The notes below the pieces were generated by a model. It was given only the letters and a program-made list of their open reading frames with translations. It had not been told where the DNA came from and made no database searches. The translations under genes and the position numbers were made by a program. Of a stretch of DNA of 64,000 nucleotides, positions 50,187-59,025 are shown in pieces. Each line of letters starts with the position of its first letter. The first letter of the stretch is position 1. Source of the stretch: Synoicihabitans lomoniglobus (lineage in GTDB: Bacteria; Verrucomicrobiota; Verrucomicrobiia; Opitutales; Opitutaceae); the NCBI RefSeq assembly GCF_029023725.1, contig NZ_CP119075.1:2909501-2973500 (forward strand). Direction: 5' to 3'.

Positions 50187-51017
50187 ATGCCCGTGAACTT
50201 ACCCTCAAAGTCTCTGCTGCTCGTTCTCGGGCCACTGCTCTTCTCCTCCACCTCGCTCGGCGCAGAAAAAGCCAAACTCGTCACCTTTGCGCAGACGCAC
50301 GATGGCTACCACTACGACGCCACGGCAGCCACCCCGGCGGCGGAGCGCGCCACGTTCATCATCGCCGAGGGAAAGTTCAACGTCGGCGGTCCGTCTGATG
50401 CGACCCTCGATGCCGTGCCGTTTGAAACATTGTCGCGCAAACTGGCGATCGCTCTCAGTCGCCGGGGTTACGCTATGGCGCGCAACCCGGATCAAGCCGA
50501 TTTGCTCATCCTGGTGCATCGCGGCCGCACCAATCCCCGCGGGGTGACGGAACATTCCGGGTCTCCACTCGACACCGCCACCGCCGGTAGTTCCATCAGC
50601 CGTGGCGGTGGTTTGGTAACCGCCCCCGGCAACCAGCCGATGGTAGGTTTTTCGAGCGGGGGCGGAGAAGTTGTATCCACCGATGGAAACCTGAAAACCA
50701 TCGCCGCCGGACTCGGCTGGCTGCCGCAGTTGGAGAAAGTGGAATACGAACTCGGTAATGTCGCGACGGATGGACGCTACGAGAGACTTGTCGAAGAGCT
50801 GTCGCAGGAACGCTACTACATCGTGCTCGAGGCGTTCGACTTTGCGGCATGGCGGAAAACCAACGCATTCACGCGGCAGTGGGAAACACGTTTGAGCTTC
50901 CTCGCCGAACGCCAGTCCTTTGCCGAGCGTTACGCTGCCATGATCAAAGCAGGCACGGAACACTTCGCCCGCGACACCCCGGCAGCGCTGGACCGTCGCT
51001 TTGTTACGATCGATTGA
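50187..51017 (+). CDS. Exported protein of unknown family, tandem paralog 2 of 3
   Basis: 276 residues from the ATG at 50187. Signal peptide LLLVLGPLLFSSTSLGA. The blocks are AKLVTFAQTHDGYHYD, FIIAEGKFNVGG, ADLLILVHRGRTNPRG, EELSQERYYIVLEAFDFAAWRK, WETRLSFLAERQSFAERYAAMI, and LDRRFVTID at the C-terminus. A Gly/Ser-rich, variable segment lies between HRGRTNP and the YEL..ATDGRY helix. The longer frame upstream is noise across the preceding intergenic region. Confidence 0.8.
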   Translation: MPVNLPSKSLLLVLGPLLFSSTSLGAEKAKLVTFAQTHDGYHYDATAATPAAERATFIIAEGKFNVGGPSDATLDAVPFETLSRKLAIALSRRGYAMARNPDQADLLILVHRGRTNPRGVTEHSGSPLDTATAGSSISRGGGLVTAPGNQPMVGFSSGGGEVVSTDGNLKTIAAGLGWLPQLEKVEYELGNVATDGRYERLVEELSQERYYIVLEAFDFAAWRKTNAFTRQWETRLSFLAERQSFAERYAAMIKAGTEHFARDTPAALDRRFVTID

Positions 51018-51070
51018 GATTCATCCGTCCCGCGGGACGATTACCTCGACTCCCCCACAATCCCCCACTC

Positions 51071-51889
51071 ATGAGCAAACTCACCTCCGCCGCCCTAATC
51101 GCCATCAGCTTGTTGACCATGGGGTCCGCGTTCGCGGCCGAACGGGCCAAAGTGGTCACGTTCTCCAAAACCTACGGCGGTTACCAACACGTCGATGACC
51201 CGGCCTCGCCCGATTACGGCAAGGAAACGTTTGTCATCGCCGAGGGACAATTTCACCTCACCGGAGAAGACAACGATTCGATGACCTCCGTAGCTTTCGG
51301 AGAACTCGGGGCCATCGTCGGAAGTTCTCTCCGGCAGCAGGGGTTTTCGCCCGCCGACAGCGAGGACACGGCAGACGTGATCATCGTCGTGCATCGCGGT
51401 CGCACCGCGCCCGAAGCAGAACGCCTGAACTCCGGCCAGGAGCTCAATCACACGCCGCTGGCGCCGATGGCCGGTCCGGTCCAACCCGTGCAGCCCGGGG
51501 TGATAACCATCAACCGTTCGTCCGGGGTGACGGCAGGGCCCGTTATTGTCAGCGGCGGTAATTTTGAGCAGATCGCCCGAATACTCGGCTTTGCCCAGCG
51601 CTTTGCGGATCTCGAATACGACCGGGGCAACCGGGCGACGGACTATCGGTATGATGAAATCGTGGAAGAGCTCTCGCAGCCGCGCTATTACATCGTCCTG
51701 GGGGCCTATGACGGCCGCGCCCTGCGCGCCAACAAACGTAAGGTGTTGTTGTGGGAAACCCGGCTGAGTTTTCAGGCTGAAAAGATTTCGTTCGCCGAAC
51801 GCTATGCAGCGATGATCAACGGAGCCGCCCGATTTTTTGGGCAAAATACGCCCGCCGCGCTCGATCGCCGATTCGTCACTATCGACTGA
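51071..51889 (+). CDS. Exported protein of unknown family, tandem paralog 3 of 3
   Basis: 272 residues from the ATG at 51071. Signal peptide AALIAISLLTMGSAFA. Shares AKVVTFSKTYGGYQH, FVIAEGQFHLTG, ADVIIVVHRGRTAPE, EELSQPRYYIVLGAYDGRALR, LLWETRLSFQAEKISFAERYAAMI, and LDRRFVTID with paralog 2. The middle segment (about 120-165) is again variable and Pro/Val-rich. It is convergent with the minus-strand nucleotidyltransferase gene 37 bp away. Confidence 0.8.
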   Translation: MSKLTSAALIAISLLTMGSAFAAERAKVVTFSKTYGGYQHVDDPASPDYGKETFVIAEGQFHLTGEDNDSMTSVAFGELGAIVGSSLRQQGFSPADSEDTADVIIVVHRGRTAPEAERLNSGQELNHTPLAPMAGPVQPVQPGVITINRSSGVTAGPVIVSGGNFEQIARILGFAQRFADLEYDRGNRATDYRYDEIVEELSQPRYYIVLGAYDGRALRANKRKVLLWETRLSFQAEKISFAERYAAMINGAARFFGQNTPAALDRRFVTID

Positions 51890-51926
51890 TGTCGAGACTC
51901 CGCCCACCTCGGCGCTGACGCACCAC

Positions 51927-52739
51927 TCAACCTCGGAGCTCGTCGCGGAGTGATTGAATGGTATGGGCCGCCTTGCGCGCCGCCTCGGCGATCTCCGCGG
52001 CATCCAAGCTGGCAGACACCGAGATTTGATCGAGTTCAAGTGCCGTCAGGGTCGACTCCGCGCGTCGCGCGTCGTGAAACGATCGTTCGCCTCGGCGGCG
52101 CTTCAGCTCGTGCATCAATTTGAACAACGTCTCCATCAGACCCACGTGGAGCCAGCGTTGCGCCGCCCTCAGTTCCCCACGAGCCAACTTACTTTCGATC
52201 GAGTGCAGATCTACGCGGGCAAGTGCCGCCAGATTCTCGACCTCAACTGCGGGGATTCTCGGCTCCGGCACTTCCGCCACCACGCGAGCAAAAAAGTTCT
52301 CCCACACGTTTCCGCCTTTAATCACACGATGACCGCCTCCCATGGTAAGCACAATATCACCAAACTGACGCCGGATTTTGGGCCGCCTACGGTGCATCCC
52401 CCATGTCAACAAGAGGCGGGCCTTGCGCATCATCTTCAAGGGCACGATCACCAGGTCGATCGCGTCGTCATCGCACAATATCGAAACTTTTTTAACACCG
52501 CCAAAGGCGTCGCGCACCGCCCACGCCCGGAGCGAACCCTGCTTGATCACCGGGATAATCCAAGCGGGCGTCGTCAACTCATCCGGACGGGAGGTGATGA
52601 CCTGCAGATCCATGTCCGAATACTGGTCCGCCTCGTTGCCGCCTTCGCGGGTCCGGGAACCGAACATGATCACCGCCGCCACATCCGCGCGTCGATCCAA
52701 CTCCCCAATCAGGGCATCCGCCGTCGCGCCCATGGTCAT
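51927..52739 (-). CDS. Nucleotidyltransferase-fold protein (Pol beta superfamily)
   Basis: 270 residues. The N-terminal catalytic signature is VIMFGSRTREGGNEADQYS, then DMDLQVI, the GS-x(13)-SDxDL pattern of AadE/ANT-type nucleotidyltransferases; IDLVIVPL supplies a third acidic strand. The C-terminal half is helical (LAALARVDLHSIESKLARGELR). Possible activities are nucleotidylation of a small molecule, nucleic acid or protein; a resistance role is not supported. The ATG overlaps the stop of the kinase-like gene (ATGA), making it the last gene of a five-gene overlapping operon. Confidence 0.82.
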   Translation of the reverse strand: MTMGATADALIGELDRRADVAAVIMFGSRTREGGNEADQYSDMDLQVITSRPDELTTPAWIIPVIKQGSLRAWAVRDAFGGVKKVSILCDDDAIDLVIVPLKMMRKARLLLTWGMHRRRPKIRRQFGDIVLTMGGGHRVIKGGNVWENFFARVVAEVPEPRIPAVEVENLAALARVDLHSIESKLARGELRAAQRWLHVGLMETLFKLMHELKRRRGERSFHDARRAESTLTALELDQISVSASLDAAEIAEAARKAAHTIQSLRDELRG

Positions 52740-54526
52740 TGCCAGCGGCGAACGGAAATCAGGATTTCGGTGCCCGCTAATCCCGGTCCGGCGTGGATTC
52801 CTCCCCCGTGTAGGCGGATCACTTCCTTGGCGATGAACACCGTCAGCCGCCCTTGATTAGGGGTCTCATCGGGTCCGGCTTGAGGCAAAATGCCTTCAAG
52901 CTCCAAGCCCGAACCTCGGACTGAAATCAGTCCGGTCTTTTCATCCCCCTGCCCCGTCGAACGCAATTGGAGCGACAACCGATTCTCGGGGTCCGCTGGT
53001 TGATTGTGCACCACGGTTTCGGCCAGAGCTTCGAGCGCAAAAACAATCAACTCGTCCACCAACAAGATCTCCACCGGGTCGGGTGGCAGGTCGACATGAA
53101 CGTCGAGTCGCTGGCCGATTGATCCGAGCAGCGAACGTAGATCGGTGGCTTCCGCCGACATCTCGGTCAGATTGGCCAAATGCACCAAATCACGATTCAA
53201 CCGCTCGAGCCGTGACACATCCTCGACGATGGTTTCGACCAATCCCGACGGCACTTTGTCCACCTTTCCCGCTTGGCGGAGTGTCGACAGGGAAACCAGC
53301 GCGTTGCCGATCTCATGATTCAGAGTCAGCGACAAATCGCGCAGGAGTTCGAGTCGTCCCTGCCTTTTGTCCTGCACCTGATCTTCGATCTCCGCACTGG
53401 CCTCATCCCAAAAAACCCACACCCCGCCGGTCTCGGCCACGATCCCGGCCGCGGCCCGGAAGGGTTGTCCCGCCGAAGGTCGAAGTTGTTGGGTGTCGCG
53501 AAGCTGGCGGGCTTTTCCGGCCAGCGACCTGACGACCAGCGGAACCTGACGGGGCGGTTCTTCATCGGGTCCCAACATCAGGGTTTTCGGCAGATACCGA
53601 TCACCCAGCAGCGTGTTTTCGTAAAACCGATCCAACCGCGCAAAGTGGTGATGCTGGCTTATGAACTGTCGCAACAGTCGCGCTACATGCACGGCGCGCG
53701 CCTTGTCCGACTCCGTGTAGGGTTGGCCATCATCACGCACCCCACACGCGATGATACCGATTAGGTGCCCGTTGTCATGCAAGGGCACCAACAGACGCGC
53801 GCCCCACAATGCCATGCGGTTTCGCACCGCCATCTCTGAAAGCGGGTCATCCGGAGACGGCCAGGCAATACCGTCCAATACGACCGGATGCGAAGAGAGG
53901 TAACGAATCAACGGATCCTCGACCGGACAATGAGAAGAGCCGCGGTCCGCGCGGAACTGATTCTCTTCGCGCAGGAAAAAGACGGTGTGCGATGCCCGCA
54001 GCAGGTGACGCGAAGCACGCCGAAACTCCGCCAGGAGTCGTTCCCGCGAGCCGATGTTTTCCACGGCTCCCTCCAGAAAATCCCACATTTCCGGTCCACT
54101 GTTGGAGGTTTGCTCCACCGGTGAAAACGGATGTCGGCTGGCCTCGGATCGACGATTCTTTTCCGTCATCAGATCCAACACGGCACCTCGTTCCGCCACT
54201 TCCTCGAGCAAGGGAAGAAACTCTCCGAGCCGCTCCCGGCTTTCTTCATAACTCAGGCAATGCCGCGCTTTCTCGGACGATTTCAGCTCCTCGTAAGCAT
54301 CGGAATGCGGACGGCCGACCACGAGCAACGGGCAACGTTCGAGAACCTTGGGAAATTGCTCGATCAACATTGCGTCGAAAACCACGACGACGGACACCCC
54401 CGACGGCAGGGAATGATAGGCGGCGACCTGCTCCAACGTTAACAACGGACGTCCCGCTGGAACGTGAGCGCTCCAAGCGTGCAATAGAGAGAGGTCTTCA
54501 GTGGCTAGGAGGAAGGAGGCGGGCAC
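52736..54526 (-). CDS. Histidine-kinase-like protein with GAF domain and degenerate ATPase site
   Basis: 596 residues from a GTG at 54526. An N-terminal ~90-residue receiver-like alpha/beta segment (SVVVVFDAMLIEQF; CPLLVVGRPHSD) lacks a clear DD pair. A GAF-like domain lies at about 150-290 (LLVPLHDNGHLIGIIACGVRDDG). The dimerisation helix carries His404 (LTLNHEIGNALVSLSTLR). The ATPase part lacks a normal N box (EALAETVVHNQPA) and the DxGxG motif (ISVRGSGLEL), although a G2-like remnant (RLTVFIAKEVIRLHGGG) remains. It may be a phosphotransfer or scaffolding pseudokinase. It overlaps the 7TM kinase gene by 22 bp and the nucleotidyltransferase gene by 4 bp. Confidence 0.8.
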   Translation of the reverse strand: MPASFLLATEDLSLLHAWSAHVPAGRPLLTLEQVAAYHSLPSGVSVVVVFDAMLIEQFPKVLERCPLLVVGRPHSDAYEELKSSEKARHCLSYEESRERLGEFLPLLEEVAERGAVLDLMTEKNRRSEASRHPFSPVEQTSNSGPEMWDFLEGAVENIGSRERLLAEFRRASRHLLRASHTVFFLREENQFRADRGSSHCPVEDPLIRYLSSHPVVLDGIAWPSPDDPLSEMAVRNRMALWGARLLVPLHDNGHLIGIIACGVRDDGQPYTESDKARAVHVARLLRQFISQHHHFARLDRFYENTLLGDRYLPKTLMLGPDEEPPRQVPLVVRSLAGKARQLRDTQQLRPSAGQPFRAAAGIVAETGGVWVFWDEASAEIEDQVQDKRQGRLELLRDLSLTLNHEIGNALVSLSTLRQAGKVDKVPSGLVETIVEDVSRLERLNRDLVHLANLTEMSAEATDLRSLLGSIGQRLDVHVDLPPDPVEILLVDELIVFALEALAETVVHNQPADPENRLSLQLRSTGQGDEKTGLISVRGSGLELEGILPQAGPDETPNQGRLTVFIAKEVIRLHGGGIHAGPGLAGTEILISVRRWQ

Positions 54527-56508
54527 GGCAGAGTGATACGGAAAACCGCACCGCGATCGGCTTCATAGGGATCGAGTGCGATGGTGGAGTCGAGACTGGC
54601 AAGAATGTCACTACAAACAGTCAGGCCTAAGCCAAACCCATTTGATTTCGAAGAGTGAAAAGGGTCGAACAAATGCGCCCGCGAGTTGTCGGGAATTCCC
54701 GGGCCGTCGTCGGCCACGGAGAGTTCCACGAATTTGCCGGCGCGTCGCGTGGCGATGCAAACCACCACTGGTAGTTCGGGGGAAATTTCCTCCTGAGCCT
54801 GCACGGCGTTGAAGCAGAGATTCAGGATCACTTGTTTCAAACCATTGGCGTCACTGAACACGGTGTCGGGGGCAGCGGTGAGTTCGGTGCGAATCTGCAC
54901 ATTACGACTCGAGACCCGCGCAGATACCAGATCGATGCTCGCGCGCACCAATTCATGCAAGGCCACCGTCGAGCGCTGGAACGCCCGCGGCGCGGCCAAA
55001 TCCAGCAACTGTTCGGTGAGGCGATCAATGCGCGCTACTTCCTCGCCGATGAGTCGCGAAAATCGTTCGCGAAAATTCGGATCATCGTAGTGCTTCGGCA
55101 GGAGTTGCGCGAAGGTCTTGATTGAAACCAAGGGATTGCGAATTTCGTGAGCCACCCCTGCTCCGAGTAGGCCCACCGTCGCCAATTGTTCCGCGCGCTG
55201 CGCCTTGGCCAACAGCTGCGTCCGCGAAAGCGCACTTTCAAAAATCGAGGCCAACTCCCGCAACTGCACGATTTCCGGGTAGGTGAACGGGCGGCGCGAC
55301 GGCCGAAGTCCCACGCCCACCACCAGGGTGAGCGCCGAGCTGCGCTCCATGACCACCGCTCCCAAATCGTGTTCACGGAGAAAGGAGGCGAGCCTCAATC
55401 GGGCCGGAGTCTCCCGCTCGCGCACCAGTCTCTCCGGCGTGGCCCAGATCACTTCCTCCAGCGCGGCGAGGAAAAGGTCATCGGCCTGCACCGAAATGCC
55501 GTTGTCGCAAAACTTGTCCTCATCCTCGATCAACAGAATCGCGTGATCGGACTGCCCCCAACCGTTCAGGATCGAGTGAAACCGTTTGCGCAAACTGTCG
55601 GTATTGATCTCGGATTGCGCCGCTTGAAACGCCGCCGTGCGCGCCTGTATCGCATTGGGGTAACGCAGCAACCACTGATCCAGTCGCCCTCCCAGCCAAC
55701 CCGCAAAACTCAAGACCACCGCAATCGTGAGACCGAACACAATCGTGGACGGCAGGTAGCGCCCGGCCACTTCACTAAACGCATAGGCACCCGCGACCAC
55801 GAAGAGCCACAGCAGCGTCTTCTGCGCAGCCGTGAGCAACAGATGTCGGGCGTCGAAAATGCGGTGCGTCGTGATCGCGATCGAGGTCCAACCGAAAAAC
55901 ACCAATACGACGATCCCCTGCAAATTGATCGGCATTTTAAACAGCGTCCGGGCCAACATCAGCAGAAGCACGCACAGCGATGCTCCGCTGCCTCCCAGCA
56001 GCCACACTTGCAATTCCAAACGCGGCAAACCGGTGAGCGACCGAATGCGGGTAAACGCCCGAATACAGAGCGTCAGATAAAGTGAGATCAGTCCCCCGAT
56101 GTAGACGTAATAACCGATCCCATACACCCGCTTATCATCTGTGGAGTAGCTGGGGATGAAGAGATCCGTGAAACAGATGATGGCCAATCCCAGCGAGGCG
56201 CCCAACCACAGCCAGCCCCGATGTCGCCATCCCTGGCTCGGCCCGGTGGCCGAGGACGTGATCGCTTCTTTCACCAGCCATAAACTCAGGGGAATAAAAG
56301 CTCCAATCGCTGTGGTCAGTCGCAGCCACGGAAGACCCTTCTCCGACGCAATCGTCACCGTCACATGCAAGCTGCTCAACCAAAGGGCCGCGATCAGCGA
56401 ACAGAGCGCGACCATTTGATTGGTCCGACGCACGGGATTCGCCCACAATATACCCGTTCCCAAAACGAGAACAATGCCTCCCGTAATGAGTGCACTGGTT
56501 ATTTGCAT
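54505..56508 (-). CDS. Sensor histidine kinase with 7TM N-terminal module
   Basis: 667 residues. The N-terminal ~270 residues form about seven or eight hydrophobic segments (ALITGGIVLVLGTGILWA; MVALCSLIAALWLSSLHV; VLVFFGWTSIAITTHRIFDA) like the HisKA_7TM sensor module. A GAF-like segment follows (about 315-435; HAILLIEDEDKFC..LTLVVGVGLRPS). The kinase core is intact: GVAHEIRNPLVSIKTFAQLLP (phosphoacceptor His454), N box LKQVILNLCFNAVQAQ, DDGPGIPD, and GFGLGLTVC. It overlaps the ketosynthase-like gene (10 bp) and the kinase-like gene (22 bp). The architecture resembles PrsK-like kinases; the signal is unknown. Confidence 0.9.
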   Translation of the reverse strand: MQITSALITGGIVLVLGTGILWANPVRRTNQMVALCSLIAALWLSSLHVTVTIASEKGLPWLRLTTAIGAFIPLSLWLVKEAITSSATGPSQGWRHRGWLWLGASLGLAIICFTDLFIPSYSTDDKRVYGIGYYVYIGGLISLYLTLCIRAFTRIRSLTGLPRLELQVWLLGGSGASLCVLLLMLARTLFKMPINLQGIVVLVFFGWTSIAITTHRIFDARHLLLTAAQKTLLWLFVVAGAYAFSEVAGRYLPSTIVFGLTIAVVLSFAGWLGGRLDQWLLRYPNAIQARTAAFQAAQSEINTDSLRKRFHSILNGWGQSDHAILLIEDEDKFCDNGISVQADDLFLAALEEVIWATPERLVRERETPARLRLASFLREHDLGAVVMERSSALTLVVGVGLRPSRRPFTYPEIVQLRELASIFESALSRTQLLAKAQRAEQLATVGLLGAGVAHEIRNPLVSIKTFAQLLPKHYDDPNFRERFSRLIGEEVARIDRLTEQLLDLAAPRAFQRSTVALHELVRASIDLVSARVSSRNVQIRTELTAAPDTVFSDANGLKQVILNLCFNAVQAQEEISPELPVVVCIATRRAGKFVELSVADDGPGIPDNSRAHLFDPFHSSKSNGFGLGLTVCSDILASLDSTIALDPYEADRGAVFRITLPCPPPSS

Positions 56509-57710
56509 CTGGACACGACCAACGAGGTATTCATTCCGGCGATTCCGTGAGCATTGATAATCACGTGGTCGTGATTGAAATACTCCAAGTTGGAAGAAAT
56601 CCTCAACGGACAGCCCGGATCAGGGAACTCCCAATTTACGGAAGGTGGCACATATTGTCCCCGCAGCCCCAGCGCCGAGGCCGCCGCCTGCATGGCGGGG
56701 GCGCCCCCCAGGGCATTGCCCAAGGCACCTTTGATGGAGTGTGTCAGAATTTCATCCGCGCGGCTGCCGAACACCTTTTTGATCAGTCGTGCCTCCGCCG
56801 CGTCGATCGTGGTATGACCCGGCGCCCACGCGTTTATCACGTCGATGTCGTCCGCACGCAATCGGGCATCGGCCAACGCATCCGCCATGGCGGCTTCCAT
56901 GCCACTGCAAACATCACCCACCGTGTCGTTCGCGAAGGCGTAGCCATCGACGAAGCAGTAACCCGGTCGCGGGCTGTCTTCCGGCTCCAACACAAACATC
57001 GCGGCACCTTCACTCACGGTGCCGGTGGTGCGCCACAGGTCGAACGGCCGACAATGCTCGGCGGCATTGTCCCAAGTGGAGGGCGTGAGATTCACCCGAC
57101 GAAACTCCAACAGCGGGTGCTTGAACAGGGGCGCCTCCGATCCTCCCGCGATCACCACATCCGCTTCACCGTTGGCCACCATCGCCGCCCCGCGACCAAT
57201 GGCGTCGAGGCCGGAGCAACAGGAACTTTGCACGGCCAAGGATCGCGCATTCACGCGCAAAGCTTCGGCGATGGCCGACCCCACATTGGCGACACTCACC
57301 GTATAGATGAGCCGGGGAATGATTCCCTTCACGCCCTTCTCCGCCACTGACTCCAGTTCCCGGTTGATTCCTCCGAAATCCATGATCGAAGTTCCCGTGA
57401 TCACAGCAGGATTGGCCCGCTGAATTTCACTGACCTCGATCCCCGCATCCCGCACCGCCAAAACTCCGGCGATCGCTCCGAGCAGGGAATGTCGAGCCAG
57501 GTGATTCGGAAGTTCGCGCCGATTGACCAGACGACTGATTTCGTCGTCGTCGACTTCCGCCGCGATAAAGGGCCCCCAATCCGGCCCCAGCCGGTCAAAT
57601 CGCTTTATCCGACTGATCGACTCTTGAATACCCGCCTCAAAGGCGGCCCGGCCAATGCCAGCGGGCGTCACCGGCCCTACGCCGGTGACTTTCACACGAC
57701 GACGTCTCAT
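56499..57710 (-). CDS. Beta-ketoacyl synthase-like (FabF family) protein with altered active site
   Basis: 403 residues from the ATG at 57710. The thiolase fold is clear: VKVTGVGPVTPAG, the nucleophile region VQSSCCSGLDAIGRGA (Cys164), IAGGSEAP, DVINAWAPGHTTIDAAEA, SIKGALGNALGGAPAM, HDHVIINAHGIAGMN. Compared by eye with E. coli FabF, the first catalytic His (NAHGT) is Trp295 here, with a His four residues later. The second (TGH) is Asn332. Lys327 is kept. It may use an unusual triad, recalling the Cys-His-Asn of KAS III, or may bind acyl chains without condensing them. It lies between two histidine-kinase genes and overlaps both (ATGA with the upstream gene, 10 bp with the downstream gene). 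Confidence 0.88.
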   Translation of the reverse strand: MRRRRVKVTGVGPVTPAGIGRAAFEAGIQESISRIKRFDRLGPDWGPFIAAEVDDDEISRLVNRRELPNHLARHSLLGAIAGVLAVRDAGIEVSEIQRANPAVITGTSIMDFGGINRELESVAEKGVKGIIPRLIYTVSVANVGSAIAEALRVNARSLAVQSSCCSGLDAIGRGAAMVANGEADVVIAGGSEAPLFKHPLLEFRRVNLTPSTWDNAAEHCRPFDLWRTTGTVSEGAAMFVLEPEDSPRPGYCFVDGYAFANDTVGDVCSGMEAAMADALADARLRADDIDVINAWAPGHTTIDAAEARLIKKVFGSRADEILTHSIKGALGNALGGAPAMQAAASALGLRGQYVPPSVNWEFPDPGCPLRISSNLEYFNHDHVIINAHGIAGMNTSLVVSRCK

Positions 57711-58855
57711 TTTACGGACGGAAATACCAATCGAATCGTGGTGCCCTCGCCGGGCTCCGACTCCACTCCCATGGTCGCACCATGAGCCCCCAATAGATGA
57801 CGGCATATACTCAATCCCAGACCCGTGCCGTGGGGTTTTGTCGTGAACCCGCCCTTGAGCGCCTCCTTGGCCACCGTCTCGTCCATGCCTTCCCCATTGT
57901 CTTTCAATTCAACTTCGACGCTGTCGGCTCCGGTCCTGACATTAATACGCAATTCCGTGGCGCCGGCTTCCAGCGCGTTGCGTAGCAGATTTTGCAATAC
58001 GCGAGCCAATTCAAACCGCGCGCCGCGCACCACGGCCTTGTTCACCCCTTGAATCGAAATCGCCTGATTCCCGAAGAAGATGACCTTTTTCACCTCTTCA
58101 GTCAGCGCCACCAAATCAACATCGGCAAACTCGCTGGATTTACGCGTGGTCTGCCGCCAATTTTCCGCCAAGTGATGGCAATACTCCGAAGCTCGCTCGA
58201 TAATTTCTGAATACTCTTTGATGCGTTCGCCGATCTCGGGATTGGTTTGTGCAATCGAATCGGCTTCATCGGTCAACAGACCCGAATACCCGATCATGAC
58301 CGTCAACGGATTGGCCAGATCATGGACCAACTCCACCGACGCCCGACCCTGCCAGACCGAAGACTGCGTCTCCGACATCTCGCGCTTCAATTTATCGAGC
58401 ATGAGGCGCGACGACAAATTCGCCTTCGCCTCTTCCCGCCGCACGACCGTGCCCGACGCCTGCCGCCGCACCGCCGAAAGCAGTTCTTCGATATCGGGCG
58501 GCTTGCGCAGATACTGATTCGCGCCGCCGACCATCGCTTGTTGGGCCGTCGCCAATGTGCCGTAACCCGTGAGCATCACGACCGCCACTTCCCGATCCAA
58601 TTCCCGAATCTTGGCCAACGCTTTGATTCCGTCCATTTCCGGCATGCGGATGTCGAGGATGATCACGGCAAATGACTCTTGTTTGATCTTCGCCAAGGCC
58701 TCCGCCGCCCGTTCCGCCGTGTCCACGTCGAACTCCGTGCCAAGCGTGAATGCTATCGACTCGCGCGGGCCATATTCGTCGTCGACGACTAATACCCGGG
58801 GCCGGTCAATTTGCGTGGAAGTTTCGATCGCAGTTTCCGTAGCCATGGTTAACAT
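57707..58855 (-). CDS. Receiver-histidine kinase hybrid protein
   Basis: 382 residues from the ATG at 58855 (ATG at 58846 also possible). The N-terminal receiver domain has Asp25-Asp26, phosphoacceptor Asp68 (VIILDIRMPEMDG) and Lys118 (YLRKPP). The C-terminal kinase has the dimerisation His178 in ELVHDLANPLTVMIGYSG, the N box VLQNLLRNALEA, DNGEGMDE, and GTGLGLSICRHLLGAHG. The order, receiver first then kinase, with no membrane segment, suggests a cytosolic relay rather than a primary sensor. It is the first gene of the overlapping operon; its stop overlaps the ketosynthase-like ATG by four bases. Confidence 0.9.
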   Translation of the reverse strand: MLTMATETAIETSTQIDRPRVLVVDDEYGPRESIAFTLGTEFDVDTAERAAEALAKIKQESFAVIILDIRMPEMDGIKALAKIRELDREVAVVMLTGYGTLATAQQAMVGGANQYLRKPPDIEELLSAVRRQASGTVVRREEAKANLSSRLMLDKLKREMSETQSSVWQGRASVELVHDLANPLTVMIGYSGLLTDEADSIAQTNPEIGERIKEYSEIIERASEYCHHLAENWRQTTRKSSEFADVDLVALTEEVKKVIFFGNQAISIQGVNKAVVRGARFELARVLQNLLRNALEAGATELRINVRTGADSVEVELKDNGEGMDETVAKEALKGGFTTKPHGTGLGLSICRHLLGAHGATMGVESEPGEGTTIRLVFPSVK

Positions 58856-59025
58856 AATGTGCGCTCCCTTAAGGCAGAAGTGGGGCAAACCAAGAGTCTG
58901 TTTACGCACCCGAAGAGATGCGCAGCCGAAAGCGGGAGAGCGGAAGTGTTTGCGAGGCGGCTCTGGCGCTGTCAAGTAGCGCAACAGGCACTCATTTGCA
59001 GTAACGCTGCATTCGCACCCTTTAC
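58856..59025. other. Divergent intergenic region between the kinase operon and rmuC
   Basis: 170 bases with no credible small gene. It must contain promoters for both flanking genes; no clear -35/-10 pair was identified. The last ~60 bases before rmuC are AT-richer than surroundings. Confidence 0.5.

Noticed and set aside
51927..52739. Nucleotidyltransferase as an aminoglycoside resistance gene
   Set aside because: Only the general GS...DxD fold pattern is visible. It sits at the end of a kinase operon, not with mobile or resistance genes.
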